Shown: positions 33,744 through 42,614, counted from the first letter of the stretch. The stretch: DNA of 64,000 bases from Terrisporobacter mayombei (GCF_020748465.1 NZ_JAHZMP010000002.1:310001-374000); one strand, 5' to 3'. Program-made: numbers and translations. Notes: generated by a model not told the origin, from the sequence alone.

Positions 33744-34841
33744 ATGCATAAAGATGATCAAATGACTCCTAAGGAAAGACTAGCAGGATTTTTTAGTGGA
33801 AAAGAAATAGATAGAATACCAGCCCTACCATTTGTAACATCAGTATCAGGAAGAGTAGCTGGAATTACACATAAAGAAAAAAGAAGTTGTGCTAAAAACC
33901 AAGCTCAGGCACAAATAGCTTGTTATGAGAGATTTGGAAATGATAGTATTTCCATAGAGTATGGACTTCATGGCGTTGGTATTGCCTTAGGTAGTAAAAC
34001 TAATGATCCAGAAGATGGAGTTCCAGCCATAATAGAGCATTATTTAAAAAATCTTAAAGATTTAAGTTCTTTAGATTTATCAAAAATAGAAAGAAAAAAT
34101 GATCCATGGTATCAATTAAATTATGATGCGTATCATATTTGTATGGAGAAATATGGACATGAAGTTGGAGCATCTTTAAGTATTCATGGACCAATAACAG
34201 CAGCAGGAAGTATTTATCCTGTGGAAAAATTATTAAGATCAATAAGAAAAGAACCTGAAAAAGTTCATGAATTATTAAGATTTAGTACGGATGCCACTAA
34301 AATAGTAATGAAAGATTTCTTAGAAGCAGGAGCGGGAATATCTTTGTGTGATCCAATAGCTTCAGGAACACTAATAGATAAAAAAACCTATATAGAGTTT
34401 GTTCTTCCATATACAAAAGAAATAGTGGATTATGTACATAGTTTTGGAAAATCTCTTACATATCATGTTTGTGGAGAAACTTCTCATATGACACTAGACT
34501 TGGTGGAAAGTGGTTGTAATATGTTAAGTATTGACAATAGAGTTAGTTTAGTTGATACAAAAAAACTTGTGGGAGACAGACTTCCTATTGTTGGAAATGT
34601 GGATCCAGTAGAAATAATGATGCTTGGCACTGTAGAAGATGTTTACGCAGGTGTAAAAAAATGTATAGAAGAGGGTTATGACAGTCCAAAGGGATATTTA
34701 CTAAGTACAGGATGTGGTATACCTATTAACGCTCCTATAGAAAATATAGATGCATTTATGGGAGCTGCAAGAAAACATGGTAAGTGGCCAATAAATAGTG
34801 ATAACTTTAAAGAAGAAATATTAGAAAAATCAAGTTTATAG
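33744..34841 (+). CDS. UroD-family methyltransferase (third paralogue)
   Basis: The 365-residue protein has the MTPKERLAGFFSGKEIDRIPALPF start, LSIHGPITAAGSIYPVEKLL and LCDPIASGTLIDKKTY. A complete zinc site is present (HVCGET near residue 243, Cys in STGCGIPINAPIEN near 326). It is clearly divergent from the 30890 protein and is probably the substrate-side enzyme (methyltransferase I), while the other acts on the acceptor side, or the reverse. GGGGGG precedes the ATG. The methyl donor cannot be read from the sequence; methoxylated or N-methylated compounds are the usual choices. Confidence 0.85.
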   Translation: MHKDDQMTPKERLAGFFSGKEIDRIPALPFVTSVSGRVAGITHKEKRSCAKNQAQAQIACYERFGNDSISIEYGLHGVGIALGSKTNDPEDGVPAIIEHYLKNLKDLSSLDLSKIERKNDPWYQLNYDAYHICMEKYGHEVGASLSIHGPITAAGSIYPVEKLLRSIRKEPEKVHELLRFSTDATKIVMKDFLEAGAGISLCDPIASGTLIDKKTYIEFVLPYTKEIVDYVHSFGKSLTYHVCGETSHMTLDLVESGCNMLSIDNRVSLVDTKKLVGDRLPIVGNVDPVEIMMLGTVEDVYAGVKKCIEEGYDSPKGYLLSTGCGIPINAPIENIDAFMGAARKHGKWPINSDNFKEEILEKSSL

Positions 34842-34886
34842 CAATAGTACCTTGTTCATTTAATGAAATAAAAAACTTTAAGTCAT

Positions 34887-34928
34887 AAAAATAAGGATTA
34901 TGTGTTTAAAACATAATCCTTATTTTTA
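34887..34928. terminator. Bidirectional terminator between the corrinoid operon and yhgE
   Basis: AAAAATAAGGATTATGT pairs with ACATAATCCTTATTTTT almost perfectly over 17 bp. Confidence 0.88.
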
Positions 34929-34936
34929 TTAATTTA

Positions 34937-37150
34937 TTAAACTGCTAATTTGTCATCCATATCATCTTCAGTAAAATTATTCTTATTAGATTTATATCTT
35001 ACCTTAAACTCAAGGAATGCAATTGTTATTAATATCATTACTACAGCTATAGAAGCAAGGAAAATCAAATGATTTTCTATGCTAGGTCCACCGGATATTG
35101 TACTTCTGAATGCAGTAACTACGTGAGTAAATGGAAGATAATTAGTTATTTTAGCTACAAAATCACCGGATAATTCTAAAGGATAAGTACCTGTAGAACC
35201 AGATAACTGAATAACCATAAGTACTAGAACTAAGAATTTACCAACTACTCCAAAGGCCACATTAAAGAAGTATATTATACTCATAAAGGTTATTGCGGCA
35301 ACAACTGCGACTAATATGGTACTATTTAAATCAGCTGGGCTAAATCCATTGAAGAAGCTTAGAGCTGAAATCATTGCTATAGAAGCTAATATTATTGCTG
35401 GATACATAACACTTGCTTTGCTTAACCATAATCTAAAGCCTGATTTTATCTTTGAGCTATTTTTAGTTAATGGGTAAACTGTGCAGAATCCCATACATCC
35501 AACCCAAAGACCAACGACCATCATATATGCAGCCATGGCATGACCATTATCTGCAACTTTAGTTATTTGAGTTTTAGATGAGTCTACAGGTGATGCAAAC
35601 ATTTTTAATGTATCATCATTTATTTTAGAAGTAGTATCTTTTACAGATTTAGCTCCGTCATCTAAACTTGTTTGAAGAGTATTACTTCCATCATAAGCAG
35701 TTTTTAAACCATCTTTTAAACTTACAGATCCATCTTTTAAATCATTAACACCAGATGATATTTTATTTGTACCATCTGAAAGTGATGTCATACCAGATTT
35801 TAATTGAGGGTTATTAGCTACAAGTTTGTCTGAGCCTGCCTTTAATTCATTGGCACCAGCACTTAATGTATTTAATCCATCTGAAAGAGTTTTTGTAGAT
35901 GATTTTAAGGTAGTAAACATTTTTTCATAATTAGAAAGATTTGAGTTTACTTCTTTTAAAACACCCTCAGCTCCATTTTCTGCTGCTCCTGCTGCAATTT
36001 TGCTCATAGTACTAGATACTGATGGAGAAACTGCACTTGTTATAGAATCAGCAGTAATATTAGAAGATACACCTTTCAATGTATTTGACACTATTCCAAC
36101 AACTAAGCCTTGGGCTTGCTCTTTAGTATATCCTGCTGCTTGAAGAGCTCCTACCATTTGAGTAATATTACTATCACTAAGTATTGCTGAAGACACTGCT
36201 TTAACTGTATTATCTGAAGTTAAAGTGTTACTTACTTTACTGCTAACAGCGCTACCTATACCAGAAGATAGTTGCTTAGAATAACCAGAAACACTAGAAG
36301 CTGCTGTATCTTTTAGAGTGTTTTTTTGCTCTTTACTTAAAGATATATTTGGAATAGATATTCCTTTAACAGCAGAATTTAACTGATTAGCACCATCTGC
36401 CAATTTATTAGCACCATTTGCAAGTTCTCCAGAAGCAGAATTTAAAGTTTTTACACCTGCTAAATAAGTATCTAAACCTTGTGATAAAGTATTTGTACCA
36501 TTAGTAAATGTTAACATACTATTAGAAAGAGTGCCTAAACCATTACTTAGTTTCACACCACCATCTTTTAAATCACCTAAGCCGTCTTTTAGTTCCAAAG
36601 AACCGTCAGATGCTTCTTTAAGTCCATCACCTACAGTGCCAAACTGTTCAAATACGACATCTGCATAAGTTTCAGTTACATTTTGAGAAATTGTATTTTG
36701 AACTTTACTTAAAGCAGTTTCACTCATTTTACTGGCGATATAGTTTTTACCTGGGTTTGTAGCATATTCTAATACCATTTTCTTAGGTTTTTTATCTAAT
36801 AAAGTAGTAGCATCTTTTGAAAAGTTTTTAGGAATAGTAATTACCATATAATAAGTACCATTTTCTAAACCATCCATTGCCACTTTTTCATCAACAAAGT
36901 TAAATGCTAAGGAGTCATTTTCTTTTAGACTATCAACAAGTCTTTCACCAACATTTACTTCCTTATCCTCATAATCAACAGGATTATCATTATTTACAAC
37001 AGCAACTGGAAGATTACTAACTTTACCGTAAGGATCCCACATGGAACTTAAAAATAAAGTTGAATAAATAGTTGGGATTGCAATGATAGCTATAAGAGCT
37101 ACAATCATAAATTTGTTTTTGAATAAGTCTTTCCATTCTTTTTTTAGCAT
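34937..37150 (-). CDS. YhgE/Pip-family membrane protein
   Basis: The 737-residue protein has one N-terminal membrane segment (about 17-37), a long extracellular domain and five C-terminal segments (about 545-725). The extracellular part has repeated L-x-x-G units (for example LSDGTNKISSGVNDLKDG), expected to form long coiled coils. Family members include the phage infection protein Pip of Lactococcus and YhgE, and the fold is related to ABC-2 and MmpL-type exporters. The start is ATG 37150 after GAAGGGTGA; a TTG frame from 37168 covers the binding site. The divergent TetR gene and operators suggest substrate-induced expression. Confidence 0.88.
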   Translation of the reverse strand: MLKKEWKDLFKNKFMIVALIAIIAIPTIYSTLFLSSMWDPYGKVSNLPVAVVNNDNPVDYEDKEVNVGERLVDSLKENDSLAFNFVDEKVAMDGLENGTYYMVITIPKNFSKDATTLLDKKPKKMVLEYATNPGKNYIASKMSETALSKVQNTISQNVTETYADVVFEQFGTVGDGLKEASDGSLELKDGLGDLKDGGVKLSNGLGTLSNSMLTFTNGTNTLSQGLDTYLAGVKTLNSASGELANGANKLADGANQLNSAVKGISIPNISLSKEQKNTLKDTAASSVSGYSKQLSSGIGSAVSSKVSNTLTSDNTVKAVSSAILSDSNITQMVGALQAAGYTKEQAQGLVVGIVSNTLKGVSSNITADSITSAVSPSVSSTMSKIAAGAAENGAEGVLKEVNSNLSNYEKMFTTLKSSTKTLSDGLNTLSAGANELKAGSDKLVANNPQLKSGMTSLSDGTNKISSGVNDLKDGSVSLKDGLKTAYDGSNTLQTSLDDGAKSVKDTTSKINDDTLKMFASPVDSSKTQITKVADNGHAMAAYMMVVGLWVGCMGFCTVYPLTKNSSKIKSGFRLWLSKASVMYPAIILASIAMISALSFFNGFSPADLNSTILVAVVAAITFMSIIYFFNVAFGVVGKFLVLVLMVIQLSGSTGTYPLELSGDFVAKITNYLPFTHVVTAFRSTISGGPSIENHLIFLASIAVVMILITIAFLEFKVRYKSNKNNFTEDDMDDKLAV

Positions 37151-37182
37151 ATATATCACCCTTCTCAATATTAAGTTTTTAT

Positions 37183-37201
37183 AAACAACATGGTGTTGTT
37201 T
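37183..37201. promoter_or_regulatory. TetR-type operator 1
   Basis: AAACAACA-TGG-TGTTGTTT is a perfect palindrome just downstream of the yhgE promoter, about at +10, where a bound repressor would block transcription. Confidence 0.75.
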
Positions 37202-37216
37202 TTTGCTATAATATGT

Positions 37217-37245
37217 ATTATAATTTTATAAGAAATAATATTCAA
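37217..37245 (-). promoter_or_regulatory. Promoter of the yhgE-like gene
   Basis: On the minus strand TTGAAT (37245-37240), 17 bases and TATAAT (37222-37217). Confidence 0.75.
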
Positions 37246-37270
37246 TCATTAAAATAATAGAAAATGTATG

Positions 37271-37303
37271 ATAAACGACATTTACTTAAAAAATGTTGTT
37301 TAT
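37271..37303. promoter_or_regulatory. TetR-type operator 2
   Basis: ATAAACGACATTT and AAATGTTGTTTAT form a 13-bp inverted repeat with one mismatch around seven bases. It contains the same half-sites (AAACRACA, TGTTGTTT) as operator 1 but with wider spacing. It lies 23 bases before the tetR start and would give autorepression. Confidence 0.65.
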
Positions 37304-37325
37304 TTTTAAGGGGAGGAGTAAATTA

Positions 37326-37913
37326 ATGAACATAAAAAATGACCGTAGAATTAGAAAGTCAAAAGAATCTTTAAAGCAGAGTTTAATAAATTTAATGAAG
37401 GAAAAGTCAGTAAATAATATTACAGTAAAAGAATTAGTTTCTGATGCAGACTTAAACAGGTCGACTTTTTATAATTATTACTGCGATATACCAGATATGT
37501 TGGAAAAGTTAGAAACAGAGCTTTATAATGAATTTGTGCATATTTTAGAGTTACACGTTATTAAGGATAATAAAACTCATGATATTGATAAAGAAGCTCA
37601 TGAATTTATTGAAGATATGTGTGATGTTATAGAAGAAAATGTTGAGTTTTGCAAATGTATTTTCAGTCAAAATGGCGATATAAGTTTCTTATTTAAGCTG
37701 GAGGAACTAGTTGAAAATCATATTAAAGATCAACTTAGACAAGATTTTGATGGTAAAATAGATCATCTTGCTTATGTATACTCATTTGTTAAAAGTGGTT
37801 ATATTGGTATATTAAAATCATGGATGAAGGGTGGATGCGTGGAGTCTTCTCAGGAAATTGGTAACTTAACATATAATTTAGTAAAAGGTGTTTTATACAG
37901 TTGTAAACTATAA
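37326..37913 (+). CDS. TetR-family transcriptional regulator
   Basis: The 195-residue protein has an N-terminal helix-turn-helix (about residues 10-55: SLINLMKEKSVNNITVKELV then DLNRSTFYNYY) and a helical ligand domain. It has the form of the DhaS/YhgE-linked TetR subgroup. ATG 37326 follows GGGGAGGA; the longer frame from 37293 runs through operator 2. It is divergent from the yhgE-like gene, which it most likely represses together with itself. The ligand is unknown. Confidence 0.88.
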   Translation: MNIKNDRRIRKSKESLKQSLINLMKEKSVNNITVKELVSDADLNRSTFYNYYCDIPDMLEKLETELYNEFVHILELHVIKDNKTHDIDKEAHEFIEDMCDVIEENVEFCKCIFSQNGDISFLFKLEELVENHIKDQLRQDFDGKIDHLAYVYSFVKSGYIGILKSWMKGGCVESSQEIGNLTYNLVKGVLYSCKL

Positions 37914-38122
37914 TTTATGACATAATTACTGTAACAATATTAAGTGTAATTTCTAGCTGGGAATTAAAGCTTGCTAGAAACGAAATATATGCTATACATG
38001 GAAGATTGTTTAAATAGTGTGGAAAAGTATAATGTTAAACTGATTAAGAAATGTGAATAAGAAGTATAATACTAGAAATAAATATTTAGATAAAAATAGA
38101 ATTTATGTTGTATTAAGTATAT

Positions 38123-38159
38123 AAAAATACTGGAATGAAAATTCATTCCAGTATTTTTA
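38123..38159. terminator. Terminator of the YciI-like gene (bidirectional)
   Basis: AAAATACTGGAATGA pairs with TCATTCCAGTATTTT. The 200 bases between it and the tetR stop codon hold nothing I can identify. Confidence 0.85.
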
Positions 38160-38453
38160 TACACTAAACCATTCTTTAGGTGATTCATTAAAGTAGTGAG
38201 GAGAGAATTCTGTAACCTTATACTCTTGAATGTCGTGAATTTTTAAAGGTTCTTTAGATAAATACTCTTCTACTTTCTCAGGATTTTCTGCTTTCATTAT
38301 AAATACAACACCACTCATATCTTCTTTAAGTCCTGTCATTAATATTGAACCTTCCTTCATAGCTTTTCCTGAATAAGCCATGTGCTCTTTCATTATATTA
38401 TCATCTATTGGATCAGAACTTTTTAAATTACCTTCAACAATAAAATATTTCAT
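38157..38453 (-). CDS. YciI-like protein
   Basis: The 98-residue protein has the dimeric alpha/beta ferredoxin-like YCII fold. It starts MKYFIVEG, has a conserved His-Met pair in MKEHMAYSGKAMKEG, GPL-like MTGLKEDMSG, and FIMKAENPEKVEEYLSKEPL. The reaction of this family is poorly known. GGAGAA lies before the start on the minus strand. It is a single gene. Confidence 0.85.
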   Translation of the reverse strand: MKYFIVEGNLKSSDPIDDNIMKEHMAYSGKAMKEGSILMTGLKEDMSGVVFIMKAENPEKVEEYLSKEPLKIHDIQEYKVTEFSPHYFNESPKEWFSV

Positions 38454-38686
38454 TTTTATATTCTCCTTTAAATAAGTATGATAAAAATTTAAACTAAGAT
38501 TATTTATTATATTTTTATCTATTTATAATAAATAATACCCATATTAGTGTATTCATTAACAGCATATAGTTAAGTTATCAAAGAAATTAAATTTTAAATT
38601 CATTTTGAATTTTAGCAAAATAAAATCTGTCCGTATATAAAATATAAATAAACATAAGGGTCCATATATTAATATGAAGAATTAAA

Positions 38687-39451
38687 TGGAGTTATATATG
38701 ATTAATAAATTAAACAATTTGAACTTAAGTAATAATGATTTAGAGCTGAATAATATATACAAAAATGAAGAATTAAATAATACAAATACAGGGGAATTAA
38801 AAGGTGAAATAAGCAATAATTTAAAAGATGCTCAAGCAAATTTTAATAAAGAAATGATAGCTAAAGCTGAAAATATAGCTATAAAAATAGTTAAAGGAGA
38901 GTCTTTAACTTCAGAAGAAAAGGAGTTTATTAATAAGAAATATCCGCAGCTAAAGGAATTTGCTACTAAAACATATAAAGAAGCAAATGAACAAAAGATT
39001 TTTATGAAGATGAGCAAATTAGGTGAAATACCAAACATGGATAAGGATATTAATAATTTGGAGTTATATATGATTAATAAATTAAACAATTTGAACTTAA
39101 GTAATAATGATTTAGAGTTAAATAATATATACAAAAATGAAGAATTAAATAATACAAATACAGGGGAATTAAAAGGTGAAATAAGTAATACTTTAAAAGA
39201 TGTTCAAGAAAACTTAAATAAAGAGATGGTAATTAAAATAAAAGAAATCATAGCTAAAGCTGAAAATATAGCTATAAAAATAGTTAAAGGAGAGTCTTTA
39301 ACTTCCAAAGAAAAGGAATTTATTAATAAGAAATATCCACAACTAAAGGAATTTGCTACTAAAACATATAAAGAAGCAAATGAACTAAAGATTTTTATAA
39401 AGATGAGCAAATTAGGTGAAATACAAAATACGGACAAGGATATTAATAATT
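38687..39451 (+). repeat. Tandem direct repeat (372-bp period) inside the repeat-protein gene
   Basis: Copy 1 (38687-39058) and copy 2 (39059-39451) are nearly identical for the first 130 bases and again in the second half. Copy 2 has seven extra codons. The repeated DNA includes the ribosome binding site GGAG and the ATG of the gene, so a second complete start site exists at 39070. Confidence 0.9.
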
Positions 39452-40356
39452 TAATAAATAATGAAAAGATAAAAAACAATACACTGTTTAAAGATTGCAA
39501 AATTACAGCAAGTGAATGGAAAGTAAAAGAAGAATCAATAGGTGAGATTGAAAAATATTTTGTACAAATAAAGAAAGATTTATCTAAACTTGAAAATATA
39601 TTATTAAAAATTATAAAAGGTAAGAATTTAACATCTGAAGAAAAAGACTTTATAGATAGAAAATATCCTGAGTCAAAAAATGCGGCTAATGAGATAAAAA
39701 ATGAATACAAATCTTTAAAAAATATTATAAAAGGATGTAAATCAGGTGAAGATGTAGATGAAATAATTTCAAAAGAGATAAATAAATTAAAAAAAGAAGA
39801 AAGTATTGAGCAAGGGAATAAAGAAAACACGCTAAAAACAATATTAGTTAAATTAAAAAAAGAAATAATAAATGAAGTTATAAAATCTACCAAACAAACA
39901 ATTAAAAATGAAGAAGTGGATTTGAAAAAATTTGAATATATAAAAGATAACATATTAAAAGGAGAAAAAATAACTTTAAAAGAACTTAAATTTATACAAT
40001 CAAAAAATCCGCAAATAAAACAAATTATAGAAGAGACTGTAAAAGAGATTATAGATTCAAGCTTAAAAAAAGAAAATAATAATCTTAAATTAGATAAGAA
40101 AGCAGTAATGTTAAAATTAATAGAAGATACAAAAGAGAAGGGAAGTAAGGGCTCATTATCTGAATTAGAAGTGAAAATAAAACTACTTATATTAGAAGAT
40201 GAAGATGATATATATAGTAAAATTGTAAATCCTGAATCAATATATGCGCTAAATCCATTTGTCTATTTTAAAACTAACTTAATGTCTTATAGTTTAATAT
40301 GCCTTGGCATAGCAGGTGTAATTTTAGTAGTATCATTACTTTTGCATAATCACTAA
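38698..40356 (+). CDS. Repeat protein with C-terminal membrane anchor, unknown function
   Basis: This 552-residue, highly charged helical protein has no signal peptide. Its only membrane segment (about residues 528-548) is at the very C-terminus and is followed by HNH, so it looks tail-anchored with the bulk in the cytoplasm. Four copies of a helical module with the core I-x-K-G-x-x-L-T-x-x-E-K-x-F-I-x-x-K-Y-P are seen. Copies 1 and 2 are almost identical (period 124 residues), while copies 3 and 4 are diverged. I chose ATG 38698 because GGAG lies six bases before it; ATG 38686 is inside that region. I recognise no family. Confidence 0.75.
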   Translation: MINKLNNLNLSNNDLELNNIYKNEELNNTNTGELKGEISNNLKDAQANFNKEMIAKAENIAIKIVKGESLTSEEKEFINKKYPQLKEFATKTYKEANEQKIFMKMSKLGEIPNMDKDINNLELYMINKLNNLNLSNNDLELNNIYKNEELNNTNTGELKGEISNTLKDVQENLNKEMVIKIKEIIAKAENIAIKIVKGESLTSKEKEFINKKYPQLKEFATKTYKEANELKIFIKMSKLGEIQNTDKDINNLINNEKIKNNTLFKDCKITASEWKVKEESIGEIEKYFVQIKKDLSKLENILLKIIKGKNLTSEEKDFIDRKYPESKNAANEIKNEYKSLKNIIKGCKSGEDVDEIISKEINKLKKEESIEQGNKENTLKTILVKLKKEIINEVIKSTKQTIKNEEVDLKKFEYIKDNILKGEKITLKELKFIQSKNPQIKQIIEETVKEIIDSSLKKENNNLKLDKKAVMLKLIEDTKEKGSKGSLSELEVKIKLLILEDEDDIYSKIVNPESIYALNPFVYFKTNLMSYSLICLGIAGVILVVSLLLHNH

Positions 40357-40466
40357 AAATGTAAGAAAACTATATTTCAAAAATGTAATTATAATGTAAT
40401 GTAAATAAATAGGTAGAAATTCTCATGTGATATAGAATGAATATATCAACTTGAGGGGGAAAACAA

Positions 40467-41195
40467 ATGAAAAAATTTAATGCATTTCAAATAAAAATAT
40501 TTTTAATTGCACTTATGTTACTTGATCATATATTTTTTGCATTTAATGGATTAATGCCTAGCTGGGTACATGCATTGACAAGAGGTGTTGCACCTATGTT
40601 TGCATATTTCTTGGTGGAAGGATATTTTTATACTAGAGATAAACGAAAATACGGAGTTAGATTATTAGGGTTTGCAGTATTTATGCATTTGGGAAATATG
40701 ATAATAAATACTTTATTTGCAAGCAAAAACGTAATGGTTGATAATAATATATTTGCTACACTATTCGTAGGATTTATTGTAATAAGCATATTTGAAAGAG
40801 CTAAAAATAATGAAGGATTAGTAAAAGTATTATTCAATGTAGTTGCTATAGTAGTGGCATTTTATGTTGCTCCTTTAGTAGAAGGTGGATTTTCAGTTAT
40901 ACCATTTATAATGATCACTTATTTCTTTAATGGAAATAAGAAAAAACAAATAATAGGGTATTTATTATTATCTATAATACTTTTCTTTATGTCATATGCT
41001 CCTTATGACTCAATTAAGGATACACTTGATATGTTAATGTATAACTCAGATTTCTTAGCAATTTTAGCTATACCAACAATACTTCTATATAACGGAGAAA
41101 GAGGTTTAAACAATAAATTTAGTAAGTATTTATTCTATGTATTCTATCCATTACATTTATGGTTTATAGCAGCTATAAGTTTTATGATTAAATAA
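40467..41195 (+). CDS. TraX-family membrane protein
   Basis: The 242-residue polytopic protein (about eight segments) matches the TraX family, named after the F-pilin acetylating protein. The N-terminal FQIKIFLIALMLLDHIFFAF, the RGVAPMFAYFLVEGYFYTRDK segment and the C-terminal YVFYPLHLWFIA are typical. No conjugation genes are nearby. In Firmicutes these proteins are chromosomal and probably acylate something at the surface. GGGGGAAA precedes the ATG. Confidence 0.88.
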   Translation: MKKFNAFQIKIFLIALMLLDHIFFAFNGLMPSWVHALTRGVAPMFAYFLVEGYFYTRDKRKYGVRLLGFAVFMHLGNMIINTLFASKNVMVDNNIFATLFVGFIVISIFERAKNNEGLVKVLFNVVAIVVAFYVAPLVEGGFSVIPFIMITYFFNGNKKKQIIGYLLLSIILFFMSYAPYDSIKDTLDMLMYNSDFLAILAIPTILLYNGERGLNNKFSKYLFYVFYPLHLWFIAAISFMIK

Positions 41196-41213
41196 GAAAT
41201 TAAAACGCAAAAT

Positions 41214-41245
41214 AAAGCTCCCATGTATTAAATGGGAGCTTTAAT
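41214..41245. terminator. Bidirectional terminator between traX-like and the small membrane gene
   Basis: AAAGCTCCCAT pairs perfectly with ATGGGAGCTTT around a short loop. Confidence 0.8.
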
Positions 41246-41246
41246 A

Positions 41247-41507
41247 TTATCTTTTTTTCTTTTTCTTTTTTTTCTTACCTTTATTTAGACGCCTTTGTTC
41301 AGCTTTAGATGCTTTCTTTTCTGCAACTTTTTTAGCTTTTTCTTCTTCATTTCTTTTTTCCAATTTAAAAACATATAGAGTTAGTAATAATAATGCTAAT
41401 CCCATAGCAGCAAATATGTAGTTTTTAATATATAATCCCAAAACTATAATAGTACTATCAACTATAATACCTATGTGATTTTTATATTTCATATAAAAAT
41501 TTTTCAT
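41247..41507 (-). CDS. Small membrane protein with Lys-rich tail (86 aa)
   Basis: Two adjacent membrane segments (about residues 9-48) are followed by a strongly basic cytoplasmic tail (KKVAEKKASKAEQRR, then a Lys run). This fits the positive-inside rule and suggests contact with nucleic acid or acidic lipids. ATG 41507 follows AGAGGACT on the minus strand; a GTG frame from 41525 covers that site. No family recognised. The final Lys codons lie next to the terminator. Confidence 0.65.
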   Translation of the reverse strand: MKNFYMKYKNHIGIIVDSTIIVLGLYIKNYIFAAMGLALLLLTLYVFKLEKRNEEEKAKKVAEKKASKAEQRRLNKGKKKKKKKKR

Positions 41508-41662
41508 ATTAGTCCTCTTTTTCACTTGAATTTTATATATCTATAATAAAAAAACATAGAACATTAGTCAATAATAATTTTAAAAATACACTTGTTAAAT
41601 GATAAAGATAGATTTGCATGTTACAAGTAACAGAACATAACGGTATTTGGGTATGAATAAAA

Positions 41663-41696
41663 AATATCATATATTTAATATAAAATATATGATATT
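41663..41696. repeat. 14-bp perfect inverted repeat in the 41.5-41.8 kb gap
   Basis: AATATCATATATTT and AAATATATGATATT flank six bases. It lies about 120 bases before the lipoprotein gene. The gap also has a TATAAT at 41755 but no convincing -35. The repeat may be an operator, or only AT-rich chance symmetry. Confidence 0.35.
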
Positions 41697-41813
41697 AAAT
41701 TACAGGGAAAATTTGTTTACGACAATAAAATGTTAATTTCGACAAAGGTTATGGTATATAATACAAAGAGAGTGCATTAAATTAGAATAATTAAATTGTG
41801 GGGGAAGAAAAAA

Positions 41814-42386
41814 ATGAGTAAAAAATTATCAGTATTAATGGCAGCAATATTATCACTAAGTATGATGTTAGTAGGATGTAAAAGTGAAAGTCCAACAGAT
41901 GTAGTAAATACATATTTTACACAACTGAAAAAAGGAGATAGTGAAGAGGCTAGTAAGTTTATTGAAGATACTATTTCAGAAACAGAAGATGAAACTGGAG
42001 ATAAAGCTGCAGATGAACAAACAGATGAAGTTATGGATGAAGCATTAAAAATATATCTTTCGAAAATGGATGCTAAAGTATTATCTGAGAAAGTAGATGG
42101 AGATAATGCAACTGTTGAAGTAGAACTTAGCAGTCTTAATTTTGGGAATATGTTAATAGAAGTAATGCAAGAAGGATTAACAGATGCTTTTAGTGGAAAA
42201 GAAGTAAATGATGATTATATGAGTAAAAGTTTATTAGAAAAAGTTAAGTCAGGTAAGGTGGAAACAAGAACTGGAAAAGTAAATTTAATAAAAAAAGATA
42301 AAGTATGGACAATAAAATCTGACGATGATATACTTGCGTTAATGCTTGGGAAAGCTGAGTTAGAAGATAATTCAACAAATAAATAA
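41814..42386 (+). CDS. Lipoprotein of the DUF5105/DUF4878 type
   Basis: The 190-residue protein has a lipoprotein signal (MSKKLSVLMAAILSLSMMLVGC, Cys at 22). The mature part starts SESPTDVVNTYFTQLKKGDSEEASKFI, as in NTF2-like lipoproteins that occur in many clostridial copies. The end (VNLIKKDKVWTIKSDDD) closes the beta sheet. It should face outward on the membrane. Its role is unknown. ATG 41814 follows GGGGGAAG; a GTG frame from 41796 is not needed. Confidence 0.8.
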   Translation: MSKKLSVLMAAILSLSMMLVGCKSESPTDVVNTYFTQLKKGDSEEASKFIEDTISETEDETGDKAADEQTDEVMDEALKIYLSKMDAKVLSEKVDGDNATVEVELSSLNFGNMLIEVMQEGLTDAFSGKEVNDDYMSKSLLEKVKSGKVETRTGKVNLIKKDKVWTIKSDDDILALMLGKAELEDNSTNK

Positions 42387-42397
42387 ATTATTATACT

Positions 42398-42434
42398 AAA
42401 AAAGAATATGCTTATATTAGCATATTCTTTTTTG
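42398..42434 (+). terminator. Terminator after the lipoprotein gene
   Basis: AAAAAAGAATATGCT pairs with AGCATATTCTTTTTT, a 15-bp perfect stem. Confidence 0.9.
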
Positions 42435-42499
42435 TTAACATAACTATAAAGTAGTAGTTATTATAGTTTAGTACAAAACAAATTTATGGAGGTGCTTTC

Positions 42500-42580
42500 T
42501 TGACTAATAAAAATAAACTAGGTCTTCATATTAGTAAAATAAATCATATAATTTTAAGAAAAAAATTTTTATTGAAATAA
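42500..42580 (+). CDS. Possible 26-aa basic peptide between two terminators
   Basis: TTG 42500 stands eight bases after GGAGGTG and opens 26 codons ending at 42580. The peptide is basic (seven Lys, one Arg, two His) with a hydrophobic middle (HIILRKKFLLK at the end). Terminators lie directly before and after it, so it would be a separate small transcript or a leader of the downstream carrier gene. It could also be chance. Confidence 0.35.
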   Translation: MTNKNKLGLHISKINHIILRKKFLLK

Positions 42581-42614
42581 AGCCATTAATGTAATAATTA
42601 GTGGCTTTATTTTA
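42576..42614 (+). terminator. Terminator/attenuator before the carrier gene
   Basis: AATAAAGCCA pairs with TGGCTTTATT, then TTT. It lies 76 bases before the start of the YfcC-type gene and overlaps the end of the possible 26-aa ORF. Confidence 0.65.

Noticed and set aside
39204..39953. 249-codon open frame on the minus strand
   Set aside because: It is the antisense shadow of the Lys/Glu-rich repeat gene; its Phe/Ser/Ile-rich product has no ribosome binding site and mirrors the repeats of the plus strand.
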